The position numbers and the translations under genes were made by a program. Under the pieces are notes generated by a model that was not told the origin of the DNA, did no database searches, and saw only the letters and a program-made list of their open reading frames with translations. Below are positions 26,695-35,244 of a stretch of DNA of 64,000 nucleotides, piece by piece (the first letter of the stretch is position 1; each line of letters starts with the position of its first letter). Where the stretch lies: the NCBI GenBank assembly GCA_019973575.1, contig BPUI01000002.1, forward strand, positions 1,054,001 to 1,118,000, written 5' to 3'. Origin of the DNA: Gemmatimonadetes bacterium T265 (GTDB lineage: Bacteria; Gemmatimonadota; Gemmatimonadetes; Gemmatimonadales; Gemmatimonadaceae).

Positions 26695-28058
26695 GTCAGG
26701 CCGGGCTACTGCCCGGCGCGGCCGGCCGGGGCGCGCGCGCGGGAGTCGCGGCCGATCGGTCGTCGATCTCCGCGCCCCGGGCGCTCACGCCGCGACGCGG
26801 CGGCACGCGGCCGGTGCGCGTCCTCCGTCTCGCGATCGCCGGGCTGGTGATCGGGAATCTTGGCCGCGCGCCGGTCCTCGTCCGCGGGCCGGAGCTGCCG
26901 GTCGTGCTGAACGATCTGCTCGTGGCGGGAGCCCTGCTCCTGGCGGCGTTGGCCTGCTTCCAGGCGCGGCGGCTCCGGGTCGACGCGATCGTCGGGGCCG
27001 CACTGCTGTTCGCCGCCGTCGGATGTGGCGCGGGGCTCTGGGCCGCGCAGAAGTATGGCATCGCGTCGGGGGAGCTCATCGGGAGCTTCGCCTATCTCGG
27101 CCGTTGGCTCGCGTACTTCGGACTGTACGTCGCCGTGCTCAACGTCGCGCGGGACGACGACGCGCCCGTGCTCTGGTCGACGATCGAACGCACGGTGCTC
27201 GCGTTCGCCGCGTTCGGCGTATTCCAGGCGTTTGCGTTCGAGCACTTCGCACAGACAGTCTACCCGCAGGGGTCGGACTACATCATCTGGGACTACCAGG
27301 GGCACCGGCTGGTCTCGACACTGCTCGACCCGAACTTCGCGGGGATTCTGATCGCGTTCCCGCTCCTCGTTCAAGTGGCGCAGCTCTCGTTCGGGGTTCC
27401 GGTCCGCGCGTGGAAGCCCGCCTTGCTGCTCGCGGCGTTGCTGTTGACCGTCTCGCGCGGCGCGGTACTCGCCTTCGGCGTCGGCGTGGCGCTAATTGTC
27501 GTCGTGCGCGGCGTCCGCCCGCGTCTCGCGCGCGCGGCCGGGCTGGTCGCGCTCGCCGGGCTGCCGTTCGTTCCGGCGCTCGTCGGCTTCGCGGCGTCGT
27601 TCAAGAAGTTCAGCGTCGACGAGTCCGCGATGGCGCGCGTCGAGTCGTGGCTGCGCGCGATCACCGTGATCCGGGACAACCCGGTGTTCGGCGTCGGCTT
27701 CAACACCTACCAGTACGTGCGACGCGCGTACGGCTGGGCCGTCGCCGACAACCTGCCCGCGGCGGGCCTCGACGGCGGGCTGCTGTTCGTCACGGTGCTG
27801 ACCGGATTCGTCGGGCTCGCGTTATACCTGGTCCTCCTCGGCCTCGTCGTCGCGCGGTGCCGCCGGCTGTGGCGCGAGCACCGCGCGACGCCCGCGTCGC
27901 GAGCGTTCGCGTTAGGCACCGCGGCGGCGACGGTCGCGCTGGTGCTCCACAGCGTGACCGTCAACTCGCTGCTCCTGCCGTTCCTGATGGAGCCGCTCTG
28001 GCTCATGGCGGGGATCGTGTACCTGTACGCGCGGGCCGAGCGGTCCGCCGCGGCGTAG
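26691..28058 (+). CDS. O-antigen ligase/polymerase family membrane protein
   Basis: About 455 aa with roughly ten to twelve membrane segments and a large periplasmic loop between about residues 280 and 370, the plan of the Wzy_C/WaaL family. In that loop are RVESWLRAITVIRDNPVFGVGFNTYQ, close to the signature of this family (a conserved Arg, then NPxxGxG), and LDPNFAGILIAFPLLV earlier, near 200. It may polymerise repeats or ligate the chain to a carrier. The Wzy-like protein at 2,492 belongs to a different family, so the two could split these jobs. GTG 26691 overlaps the previous stop as GTGA. Confidence 0.82.
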   Translation: MSQAGLLPGAAGRGARAGVAADRSSISAPRALTPRRGGTRPVRVLRLAIAGLVIGNLGRAPVLVRGPELPVVLNDLLVAGALLLAALACFQARRLRVDAIVGAALLFAAVGCGAGLWAAQKYGIASGELIGSFAYLGRWLAYFGLYVAVLNVARDDDAPVLWSTIERTVLAFAAFGVFQAFAFEHFAQTVYPQGSDYIIWDYQGHRLVSTLLDPNFAGILIAFPLLVQVAQLSFGVPVRAWKPALLLAALLLTVSRGAVLAFGVGVALIVVVRGVRPRLARAAGLVALAGLPFVPALVGFAASFKKFSVDESAMARVESWLRAITVIRDNPVFGVGFNTYQYVRRAYGWAVADNLPAAGLDGGLLFVTVLTGFVGLALYLVLLGLVVARCRRLWREHRATPASRAFALGTAAATVALVLHSVTVNSLLLPFLMEPLWLMAGIVYLYARAERSAAA

Positions 28059-28062
28059 TCGC

Positions 28063-29613
28063 GTGCTGGGCGGGACGGCGGAGCTGACGCGCGGCCGGCT
28101 GCTCGCGCGCAACGTCGGGCTGAACGTGGCGGGATGGGCGGTCCCGGCGGTCTGCGCGTTGCTCGCGATCCCGGCGCTCGTGCGTGCGATGGGTGCGGAG
28201 CGCTTCGGGCTGCTCGCGCTCGCCTGGACGTTGGTCGGTTCCTTCAGCCCGTTCGACCTCGGGATCGCGCGTGCCCTCACGCAGGCACTCGCCGAACGGG
28301 TCGGGCGGGCGGACCAGGAAGACTCGCCCGAGATCGCCTGGAGTGCCTGGTGGTTGATGTTGGGCGTGGGGGCGGCGGGCGCGTTCGCGCTCGCCGCCGG
28401 TGCGCCGGCGCTTGCGGGCCGGTGGCTCCACATGTCGGCGCCGATGCAGGGCGAGGCGACCCGGTCGCTGCAGCTGCTTGCCGTCGCGGTCCCGCTGACG
28501 GTGATGACCTCCGGCCTGCGCGCGGTCCTCGAGGCAGGGCAGGCGTTCCGCGCCGTGAACGCGCTGCGAGTGCCGCTCGCGCTACTCACGTTCGTGGGCC
28601 CGTGGGTGGTGCAGCCGTTCAGTCACGCGCTGCCCGCCTCCATTGCGGTGATCGTCTGCGCGCGCGCGCTCATCTGGGCCCTGCACGCGTGGGTCGTCGC
28701 GCGCAGCTATCCGAGCCTGCGGAGGCCGCGGCTCCCGCGCACGCGCGCGCTTCGCAGCTTGTGGCGTGTTGCCGGGTGGATCACCCTCAGCACGCTGTCG
28801 AACCCGATCCTCGTGACCGGCGACCGGTTGCTCATCGGCGCGGCACTGCCGATGGCGGCGTTTGCGCAGTACGCCGCGGTGAGCGAGATCGCGTCGAAGC
28901 TCGGCGTGGTCGGCGCCGTGTTGCAGCCGGTGCTCTTCCCGGCGCTGACCGCGACGCTCGTGGCGTCGCCCCGTACCGCGGCGATGCTCTTCGACCGCGG
29001 TGTCCGCGCCACGGCCCTCGCGGTCGCGCCGGCCGCGCTCGTCCTCGTTGCGTTCGCGCCCGAGGGGCTCCGCGCCTGGCTCGGCGCCGACCTCGCACGC
29101 GACGCCGTACCGGTCCTGCAGATCCTCGCGACCGCGACGTTCGTGAACACGTGCGCGCAGATGCCGTTCGTCACCCTGCAGAGTGCGGGACGTCCGGACG
29201 TGCCGGCGAAGTTTCACGCGGTCGAGATCCCGCTCTACCTCGGTGCGCTCTGGCTGCTCCTCGGCCGCTTCGGGCTGTTGGGGGCCGCGATCGCGTTCGC
29301 GCTCCGGATCCTGTTCGACACGGCGGCGCTCTACGCCGCGCTCCCGCGCGTCGTGCCGCAGGTGGGGCCGGCGCTGCGGCGCGCCGTGGCGCTGATGCTC
29401 GCCGGTACGGCGGTGCTCGCCGCGTGCGCGCTGACGCATGACCTCGCGGTGCGCGCCGCGTTCGCGGCCGGCGCGCTCGGCGCGTTCGCGCTGGCGGCGA
29501 CGCGTTGGCTCGTGACGCCCGACGAACGCGCGCTCGCCCGGACGTGGGTCGGGGGTCGGCTTGCGCGCGCGCGTCCGCTCGGACCGACGGCGCCGGCCGC
29601 CGACACGGCCTGA
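28063..29613 (+). CDS. Wzx-like flippase (MOP superfamily)
   Basis: 516-aa polytopic membrane protein with about 12-14 hydrophobic segments spread over its whole length. The N-terminus (RLLARNVGLNVAGWAVPAV, then AERFGLLALAWTLVGSFSPFDLG) is typical of the MOP/Wzx polysaccharide transporters, which move lipid-linked repeats across the inner membrane. Positive charges between segments fit a many-helix exporter. It starts at GTG 28063, 4 bp after the polymerase/ligase stop, in the same operon as the Wza- and Wzz-like genes. A general MATE-type transporter is unlikely in this setting. Confidence 0.85.
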   Translation: MLGGTAELTRGRLLARNVGLNVAGWAVPAVCALLAIPALVRAMGAERFGLLALAWTLVGSFSPFDLGIARALTQALAERVGRADQEDSPEIAWSAWWLMLGVGAAGAFALAAGAPALAGRWLHMSAPMQGEATRSLQLLAVAVPLTVMTSGLRAVLEAGQAFRAVNALRVPLALLTFVGPWVVQPFSHALPASIAVIVCARALIWALHAWVVARSYPSLRRPRLPRTRALRSLWRVAGWITLSTLSNPILVTGDRLLIGAALPMAAFAQYAAVSEIASKLGVVGAVLQPVLFPALTATLVASPRTAAMLFDRGVRATALAVAPAALVLVAFAPEGLRAWLGADLARDAVPVLQILATATFVNTCAQMPFVTLQSAGRPDVPAKFHAVEIPLYLGALWLLLGRFGLLGAAIAFALRILFDTAALYAALPRVVPQVGPALRRAVALMLAGTAVLAACALTHDLAVRAAFAAGALGAFALAATRWLVTPDERALARTWVGGRLARARPLGPTAPAADTA

Positions 29614-29655
29614 CGCGTCAGCGGCGCGCGCAGCCCTTCCTCGAACTCCGTGGTG

Positions 29656-30393
29656 ATGAACCGAGCGCAATTCGCGTACGTCGCAAAGCGCACCCTGCTC
29701 CGGTGGGGCTGGCGCGTGGAGCGCAACATCGCGGCGCAGCGTGGCTGGCAGCACGGGCGGACGTACTGGGATCCGGAATACCTGCGGCGTTGGGGCGCGC
29801 GCCCGGGCACGATCATCGACGTCGGCGTCGGGAACGGGACGCCGCAGCTCTACGAGGCGTTCCCCGACGCGTACCTCGCGCTCGTCGAGCCGCTCGCGGA
29901 ATTCGGCCCGGCGATCGCGTCGATCCTCGCGCGTCGGCCGGGCGTCCTCTTTCCTACAGCGGTCGGCGCCGTCGACGAGGAGCGGGACGTCTTCGTCGAG
30001 CGGCACGACGCGCAGCGCACCTCGTTCTACACTCGCCACGCGCTGGAGCCTGCGCGCGACGTGGTGTCGCGGCGGCGCATCCCGGTCACCACGCTCGACA
30101 GCCTCGTGCGCGGGCGCGGGCTGCCGACGCCGTTCCTGCTCAAGATCGACGCCGAAGGCGCGGAGCTCGACGTGATCCGGGGCGCGGCCGAAACGCTGCG
30201 CGACACGGAGTTCGTCGTCGCCGAGGTCAGCGTGCTCGACCGCTTCGCGGGGGGGCACACGTTCGCCGACTTCGTGGCCGCGATGGCCGAGGCGGGCTTC
30301 GCCGCCCGCGACATCCTCGGGATCGGCCGCGCCGACACCTCCGAGGTGACGTTTCTCGATCTCGTGTTCCGGCGGCGCGCGGCCGGGGGGTGA
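29656..30393 (+). CDS. FkbM family methyltransferase
   Basis: About 245 aa. SAM-binding motif I is TIIDVGVGNGTPQLYEAF near residue 53, and the FkbM hallmark PFLLKIDAEGAELDVIRGA near 160 is clear. FkbM enzymes O-methylate sugars or polyketides; here a sugar hydroxyl in the glycan is likely. ATG 29656 is taken over the in-frame GTG at 29650. It follows the flippase by 42 bp. A second FkbM gene is at 32,584. The gene ends convergently with the next glycosyltransferase, with a hairpin between them. Confidence 0.87.
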   Translation: MNRAQFAYVAKRTLLRWGWRVERNIAAQRGWQHGRTYWDPEYLRRWGARPGTIIDVGVGNGTPQLYEAFPDAYLALVEPLAEFGPAIASILARRPGVLFPTAVGAVDEERDVFVERHDAQRTSFYTRHALEPARDVVSRRRIPVTTLDSLVRGRGLPTPFLLKIDAEGAELDVIRGAAETLRDTEFVVAEVSVLDRFAGGHTFADFVAAMAEAGFAARDILGIGRADTSEVTFLDLVFRRRAAGG

Positions 30394-30404
30394 GTGCCGC
30401 GCGC

Positions 30405-30426
30405 CCGCGCCGATGGTCAGGCGCGG
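30405..30426. terminator. Hairpin between convergent genes
   Basis: CCGCGCC and GGCGCGG form a perfect 7-bp stem with an 8-nt loop. It lies 12 bp after the FkbM stop on the + strand and directly after the stop of the minus-strand GT2 gene, so it may terminate both. Only two T follow on the + strand. Confidence 0.45.
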
Positions 30427-30427
30427 T

Positions 30428-31636
30428 TCAGGACTGCGCGCCGACGGGGACCGGCCCGGGATCGGCGTCGGCCGGGTCGGCGGGCCGCGGCGCCGGGTCG
30501 GCGCGCGGCGCGGGTAGTGCGTGCGGCGCCGCGCCGAGACGGGGCGACCGCAGGACGACGGCGTCGCGCGGGCGTTCGCCGAGCGACGGGGTGTAGCCGA
30601 GGCGCCGTCGGATCGCGTGCATCGACGCCTGCAGCCGTCGCGGTCCGACGACTGCCACGGCCGCCGCCCACGCGTGAAACAGCGGGTCGCGCCAGAACCC
30701 GAACCGGGCCAGTCCGGCGTACAGCCGCCCGTACTCCGCCCACGGCTGCTCGCCGTGGTGGGCGAACGTGTGGTAGCTGTACCGGGCCATGTCGCGGAGC
30801 ACGCGCGCGCGCAGGTTCGTGCCGTGCTCGGCGTCGAACCCGCCGGCGATCGTGAGCGAGCTCTCGATCAGACGGAGCGCGTCGTCGATGTCGTGCGCCT
30901 CGCCGGGCGTAAAACGGCCGCGTTCGACCGGGCTCGTGCCGAACTCCTTGCGTCGCCCCTCGCGGTAGTAGGCGAGCACCTCGGGGACGATGACGCCCGG
31001 CCTCCGCCAGAGGACGTTCGCGACGAGGTGGAACTGGTAGTACAACAGCCCGTCGAACCGGTCGGTTTCGTGGGCCAGCGCCTCGCCGCGGTGGATCACG
31101 ACGCCCGACATGATCGCGCAACGACGATAAAACTGGACGATCGTGTCCAGCCCGGGCGGGAACCGGAGCTCGTCGGCGGAGTAGCGCGCGATCGTAAAGA
31201 ACTCGTCCGGCCGCTCGTAGAAGTACGCGAGGCTCCGCAGCACGACGCCGACGTTAGGCGTGCGGCCGATGACGTCGGCGGCCGTGGCGAACGCGCCCGG
31301 CGCGACGACGTCGTCGTTGCCCATGACGAAGCAGTAGTCGCCGGTCGCGCGCCGGACGAGCGCGCGGTAGTTCGCGTCGTACCCGATGTTGGCCGCGTTC
31401 TCGAAGTACCGGATGCCGCCGTTGAACCGCGGCCGGTACGCCTCGACGATCGCGCGGATCTCCGCGCGCTGCGGCGAATGGTCCTCGGAAACGACGACTT
31501 CGTAGTGCGGGTACTGCTGCGCGAGGATGGAGTCGAGCAGCTCCCGAAACTCCGCCGGCCGGTTGTACGCGGGGATGCAGACGGACAGGCGGACGGGGGT
31601 GTGGCGCACGCGCGGCGCGCCCGGCGGGACAGTCAT
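30428..31636 (-). CDS. Family 2 glycosyltransferase
   Basis: About 402 aa from ATG 31636. GT-A hallmarks are LSVCIPAYNRPAEFRELLDS at the N-terminus, VVVSEDHSP about 30 residues on, and the metal-binding motif in FVMGNDDVVAPGAFA near residue 105. ANIGYDANYRALVRRATG just before it is common in abequosyl- or rhamnosyl-type GT2 enzymes. The last 40 residues are Pro/Ala/Asp-rich and probably disordered. An in-frame ATG at 31,708 would add 24 residues without similarity to the family. It is divergent from the lipoprotein gene and convergent with the FkbM gene. Confidence 0.84.
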   Translation of the reverse strand: MTVPPGAPRVRHTPVRLSVCIPAYNRPAEFRELLDSILAQQYPHYEVVVSEDHSPQRAEIRAIVEAYRPRFNGGIRYFENAANIGYDANYRALVRRATGDYCFVMGNDDVVAPGAFATAADVIGRTPNVGVVLRSLAYFYERPDEFFTIARYSADELRFPPGLDTIVQFYRRCAIMSGVVIHRGEALAHETDRFDGLLYYQFHLVANVLWRRPGVIVPEVLAYYREGRRKEFGTSPVERGRFTPGEAHDIDDALRLIESSLTIAGGFDAEHGTNLRARVLRDMARYSYHTFAHHGEQPWAEYGRLYAGLARFGFWRDPLFHAWAAAVAVVGPRRLQASMHAIRRRLGYTPSLGERPRDAVVLRSPRLGAAPHALPAPRADPAPRPADPADADPGPVPVGAQS

Positions 31637-31725
31637 CGCCGGGGTAGCTGAATCGACTCCAGCGGCGCGCGCAAGGCCGCCGTGGTGGGTGGAGAACCGC
31701 GCATGCATCGCGCAGATTTCCGCGG

Positions 31726-32553
31726 ATGACGAGCTCGCTCCCGGTAGCCGCGCAGGCTCTGCGGAAGGCCGCGGCCGTCCGGCGCGTCGCGTGCGTCGGC
31801 GCGATCGCGACGGCCGCCGCGGCCTTCTCGGCGTGCGACCCGTGCAGCGGCGTCGCTTCGTGCACGGAGGCGCCGCGGCTCGGTATCAGCGGTCAGATCG
31901 TCGACCGCGGGAACCCGACCAACGCCGACCGTAACGAGATCTCCGGCGCGAACATTCCGGAGCCCAAGCCGGTGCCCGGCGTGAAGGTGCAGGTCACCCG
32001 GACCGGCGGCGCGAGGATGGTCGTGTCGGAGGCCGAGGCGACCACCGACGGCGACGGATGGTGGCACGTCGACATGGAAGCGCGGGAGGTGAGCGGCGTC
32101 GGGGTCGACGTGGTCGTGACGCCGCCAGACGGTCCCGGGTACCGGGCCGCGGGACTACATCTGCTGACCAGCAACGTACGCGGGATGGGGAACGTGCTCG
32201 GGCGCTGGACGCGCGATCCCTTTCTCACCGCCGTGGGCGAGGTGTACGACGCCGCGACCGGCGCGCACGTAGACGGCGCGCGGGTCACAGCGACCCGACG
32301 CGCCGGGGTCGAGATCCGGCCGACCGTCAACACGCAATCGCCGATGGTCACCTACGGGGGGCGGTTCGTATACGACGTGCGCCCATTGAGCGACGGCCCG
32401 CTCGTGCTCGACTTCCGCGTCGAGCGCGACGGGCTCCCGACGGCGACGATCGACAGCATCACCGTGTACACGCAGTACGAGTGGCTGCCGCCGGTCGTCA
32501 ACGGCGATCTGATCTTCCGACTGGACTCGGCCGGGCACCGCGTGAAGCCGTAG
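31726..32553 (+). CDS. Predicted lipoprotein with carboxypeptidase-regulatory-like repeats, function unknown
   Basis: 275 aa. The N-terminus has a basic region, a hydrophobic stretch (CVGAIATAAAAFSAC) and a lipobox Cys near residue 37, followed by further Cys residues (CDPCSGVASC). Two segments look like beta-sandwich carrier domains: GISGQIVDRGN to about residue 140 and AVGEVYDAATGAHVDGARV from about 167, each with the G-x-V-x-D start common in carboxypeptidase-regulatory-like folds. It would sit in the outer membrane or periplasm. CAGATT lies 7 nt before the ATG, a weak match to the TANNNT layout seen elsewhere. A role as polysaccharide-binding or assembly accessory is only a guess from context. 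Confidence 0.65.
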   Translation: MTSSLPVAAQALRKAAAVRRVACVGAIATAAAAFSACDPCSGVASCTEAPRLGISGQIVDRGNPTNADRNEISGANIPEPKPVPGVKVQVTRTGGARMVVSEAEATTDGDGWWHVDMEAREVSGVGVDVVVTPPDGPGYRAAGLHLLTSNVRGMGNVLGRWTRDPFLTAVGEVYDAATGAHVDGARVTATRRAGVEIRPTVNTQSPMVTYGGRFVYDVRPLSDGPLVLDFRVERDGLPTATIDSITVYTQYEWLPPVVNGDLIFRLDSAGHRVKP

Positions 32554-32567
32554 CGCGCGTCGACGCG

Positions 32568-32581
32568 GCGCGGCGCCGCGC
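32568..32581. terminator. GC palindrome between convergent genes
   Basis: GCGCGGCGCCGCGC is a perfect 14-bp palindrome in the 30-bp gap between the lipoprotein stop and the end of the FkbM gene. It could fold as a short hairpin or cruciform, but such palindromes arise easily at this GC content. Confidence 0.25.
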
Positions 32582-32583
32582 GC

Positions 32584-33465
32584 TCAGTCGCGGCGTCGCG
32601 TGAGGCGACAGACGCTCCCGCGCAGCTGCTGCGTGAAGAGCGCCGGGTGGAGTGGGCCGTCCGGCTTCTCGTCGAACGCTTCGAACACGATCGCGCGCAC
32701 GCGGCGGAGCAGCGTCGGGTCCATCGCGCGCACGGTCGCGAGTTCGAGTCCCTCCGTGTCGATCTTGACGAGGTCGATCGTCCCCGTGCGCGAGAGGGCG
32801 CGGTCCAGCACGTCGTTGATCGCGAGACAGTCGACCGTGATCGCGGCGTCGCTCGGCGCGTCGCCGACGCGGCCGTAGCGTCCCGTGGGCTCGGTCGCGA
32901 AGCGGACCCGCCCCGCGCGAGGTGCCACCGCCGCCTCGGCGAGCTCCCAGCGGCCGCCGAAACGCTCGAGGTTGTCGCGCAGGCGCGAGGCGTTGCGCGG
33001 GTCCGGCTCGTACAGGTGGCAGAACGGGCGCGACGCGCGCGTCAGGAAGTACAGCGCGCTCAACCCGATGTTGGACCCGAGGTCGACCACGACCCGCGCG
33101 GGCTCGTCCAGCGCGTAGTCGAGGCGGCAGAAGACCTCGTTGAGCGTGAGCATGTCGTCCGGCGCGTACAGCCGCGGGCTGACGCGACCGACTGGCGTGC
33201 GTACGGCGACGTTGGCGGGGTACGCGCCGCGCCCGAACACGTACCGGGCCACCGCGTCGACCGGCCGCGGGTAGCGGCGCAGCATGTTCGCCGCGGCGCG
33301 GTAGTGACTCGGTTCGCGCAACGCGCGCCACACGCGCGCGAACGACCGGCCGCCGACAACGCCCCGCGGCGATGCCCCAGGCACGGGTGCGTCAGGTCCG
33401 GGTGCGTCAGGTCCGGGCGCGTCGGGTCGGGACGCGCCCCGCGCGGGCGCCGCCGGCGCGGTCAC
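32584..33465 (-). CDS. FkbM family methyltransferase
   Basis: 293 aa from GTG 33465, which overlaps the stop of the Wzi-like gene as GTGA. The SAM-binding motif is VVVDLGSNIGLSALYFL near residue 130, and the FkbM signature is DLVKIDTEGLELATVRAM near 232. Residues about 10-35 contain a short Pro-Asp-Ala-Pro-Gly repeat encoded by a 15-bp tandem repeat. Tight coupling to an outer-membrane Wzi-like protein is unusual for a cytoplasmic sugar methyltransferase and suggests that both serve the same glycan. The start is supported only by the overlap. Confidence 0.82.
   Translation of the reverse strand: MTAPAAPARGASRPDAPGPDAPGPDAPVPGASPRGVVGGRSFARVWRALREPSHYRAAANMLRRYPRPVDAVARYVFGRGAYPANVAVRTPVGRVSPRLYAPDDMLTLNEVFCRLDYALDEPARVVVDLGSNIGLSALYFLTRASRPFCHLYEPDPRNASRLRDNLERFGGRWELAEAAVAPRAGRVRFATEPTGRYGRVGDAPSDAAITVDCLAINDVLDRALSRTGTIDLVKIDTEGLELATVRAMDPTLLRRVRAIVFEAFDEKPDGPLHPALFTQQLRGSVCRLTRRRD
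33385..33429 (-). repeat. Three 15-bp tandem repeats
   Basis: The unit GGGTGCGTCAGGTCC (as read on the + strand) is repeated exactly at 33385-33399 and 33400-33414 and imperfectly at 33415-33429. It stays in frame inside the FkbM gene and encodes Pro-Asp-Ala-Pro-Gly steps, so copy-number change would only alter linker length. Confidence 0.75.
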
Positions 33466-35168
33466 CGCGAGGCGCGCGGCGCGGGCGAGAGGCTCAGCCC
33501 AAGCGTGAGGTTTTGCACGTCGACGCTTCCGATGCCGAGATAGTTGAACGTTCCGTTCTGGAACAGGTAGTTGAGCCGGTCCGTGTACGCGAGCGTCGCG
33601 CGCGCGTCCACGCCGGCGTACCGCACGCCGCCGCGCAGCCCGCCCGCGAGCGACACGTCGTGGCGGAACGCGTTCGGGAGGGCCACCCGGTACAGCGCGT
33701 CGTTCTGGTTGCGCGTGCGCTGCGCGAACACGCCGAGTTGCCAGCGCGGCGTGTAGTAGTCGAGCGCGGTCCACTGGCTCGACGACCCCGGGCCGATCGC
33801 CGCGCCTAACGGCTGCCCGCGGGTCGTGAACCCGCGCGGCGCGGCGCGGCCGGTGTAGTAGTCGGGCGGGGGCGGACGGTCGCTGAAGTTCCGCGTCTGC
33901 TCGAGATTGGTGAGCTCGACGCTCGCGCGCAGCGCGCCGGCCGCGGGTGTGATCCACGCGTGCGCCAGCCCGAGCGTGTACGCCCCGGTGTTGAGCGGCG
34001 CGATCAGAAAGTCGCGGATGGATCGCGGGAGCTCGAGCCGCGCGAACTCGCCGTAGACTTCGGTGCGCGCGCTTGGGATGATCCAGCGCGAGAACACAGA
34101 CGTGAGCTGGTCGCTGCGCAGCCCGGTCCGCAGCGTGTCGCCGGTGCCGAGGTTCTGGTTCCGGATGAGCACGTCGAACGCGTGCGCGAAGATGCTGCCC
34201 TGTCCCGGCGAGAGCACGAGCCGCGCGAGGCCGACGGTCACGTCGGGTGCCGCGGCCACGCGTAGGGTCGCGACCGCTCCGTTGAGCACACGACCGTCGG
34301 GCACCGACGCCGGCACGTTGAAGTAGAGCGACCCCGTCGGCTCGCCGAGCATCCAGCGCGCCTCGACGTCGCCGAAGCGGGTGTGGAGCGGCCGCGCCGT
34401 GCGCACGAACGCGTGCGGGACGCCCTCGCCGGCGTTGCTCATGAGGAGCGCGTTGCGCGTACCGGGGCCCCACCACTGATTCTCCGACGAGAGGCCGAAC
34501 ACGACGGGACCGGTCGTGAGTCCGACGTAGCTCTGGCCCAGGCCGACCACGGAGTACGACTGGTCGCCGAAGCGAGTGGGGAGGTCCGCCGAGTACGGGC
34601 CGGTGAACCACTGCGCCGCGAACGATCCCGCGAACGTTCCGATCCCGGGCCGCTGGCCGGTCGAGAACGCCGGCTGGCTTTGGTACGCCAAGTTCTGCGA
34701 GTAGGTCAGCTCCGGGTCGAGCACCGCGGTGAACGGGCCGGCGCGGACGGCGATCCCGCCGCGGAGGAGCACGTTCGCGCCCCGCCCGGCCCAGAGCGCC
34801 CCGTCGTTGTCGGCGACGTCGATCGCGGAGTTGCGCACGACGTCCAACTCCGGGAGGATCACGGCAAACCCGACACCCGCCGAACCGACGCGGATCGGCG
34901 CGGAGAGCACGGACGCGCTGCGGACGACGAAGCCGCGCGTCGAATTGCGGCCGAGCAGCTGGTCCAGGCGCGCGCGCTCGTCGGCGTCGCTTCCAATGGT
35001 GACGAGCGACGCGGTCGACCAGGCAACCTCACCTGCGGGAGGAGGCGGCACGGCAGCGGAGGCCGGGCTCGCGCTCGCCTGCGCTGCGACCGTGGCCGGG
35101 GCTGACGCGATGCACGCTCCGCATGTCGCGATGCGCACGACGCGCGCGGGCGCTCGGACGGCCGTCAC
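33462..35168 (-). CDS. Wzi-like capsule assembly outer-membrane protein
   Basis: 568 aa from GTG 35168, which gives a clean signal peptide (VVRIATCGACIASAPATVAAQA). The body is rich in alternating beta-strand patterns and ends with LTLGLSLSPAPRASR, as expected of an outer-membrane barrel. The Wzi-family marker SSENQWWGPGTRNALLMSN lies near residue 250. Wzi binds and anchors capsule at the cell surface. It is coupled (GTGA) to the FkbM gene and divergent from a second Wzi-like gene 76 bp away. An upstream in-frame start at 35,363 would overlap that gene and spoil the signal peptide. Confidence 0.8.
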   Translation of the reverse strand: MTAVRAPARVVRIATCGACIASAPATVAAQASASPASAAVPPPPAGEVAWSTASLVTIGSDADERARLDQLLGRNSTRGFVVRSASVLSAPIRVGSAGVGFAVILPELDVVRNSAIDVADNDGALWAGRGANVLLRGGIAVRAGPFTAVLDPELTYSQNLAYQSQPAFSTGQRPGIGTFAGSFAAQWFTGPYSADLPTRFGDQSYSVVGLGQSYVGLTTGPVVFGLSSENQWWGPGTRNALLMSNAGEGVPHAFVRTARPLHTRFGDVEARWMLGEPTGSLYFNVPASVPDGRVLNGAVATLRVAAAPDVTVGLARLVLSPGQGSIFAHAFDVLIRNQNLGTGDTLRTGLRSDQLTSVFSRWIIPSARTEVYGEFARLELPRSIRDFLIAPLNTGAYTLGLAHAWITPAAGALRASVELTNLEQTRNFSDRPPPPDYYTGRAAPRGFTTRGQPLGAAIGPGSSSQWTALDYYTPRWQLGVFAQRTRNQNDALYRVALPNAFRHDVSLAGGLRGGVRYAGVDARATLAYTDRLNYLFQNGTFNYLGIGSVDVQNLTLGLSLSPAPRASR

Positions 35169-35244
35169 GCGCCTACATTGCGCGCGGCGCGGCCGCCGTC
35201 GCCGCGGTACCGATATGTTCACGAACGAGGAGGGATGGGAAGGA

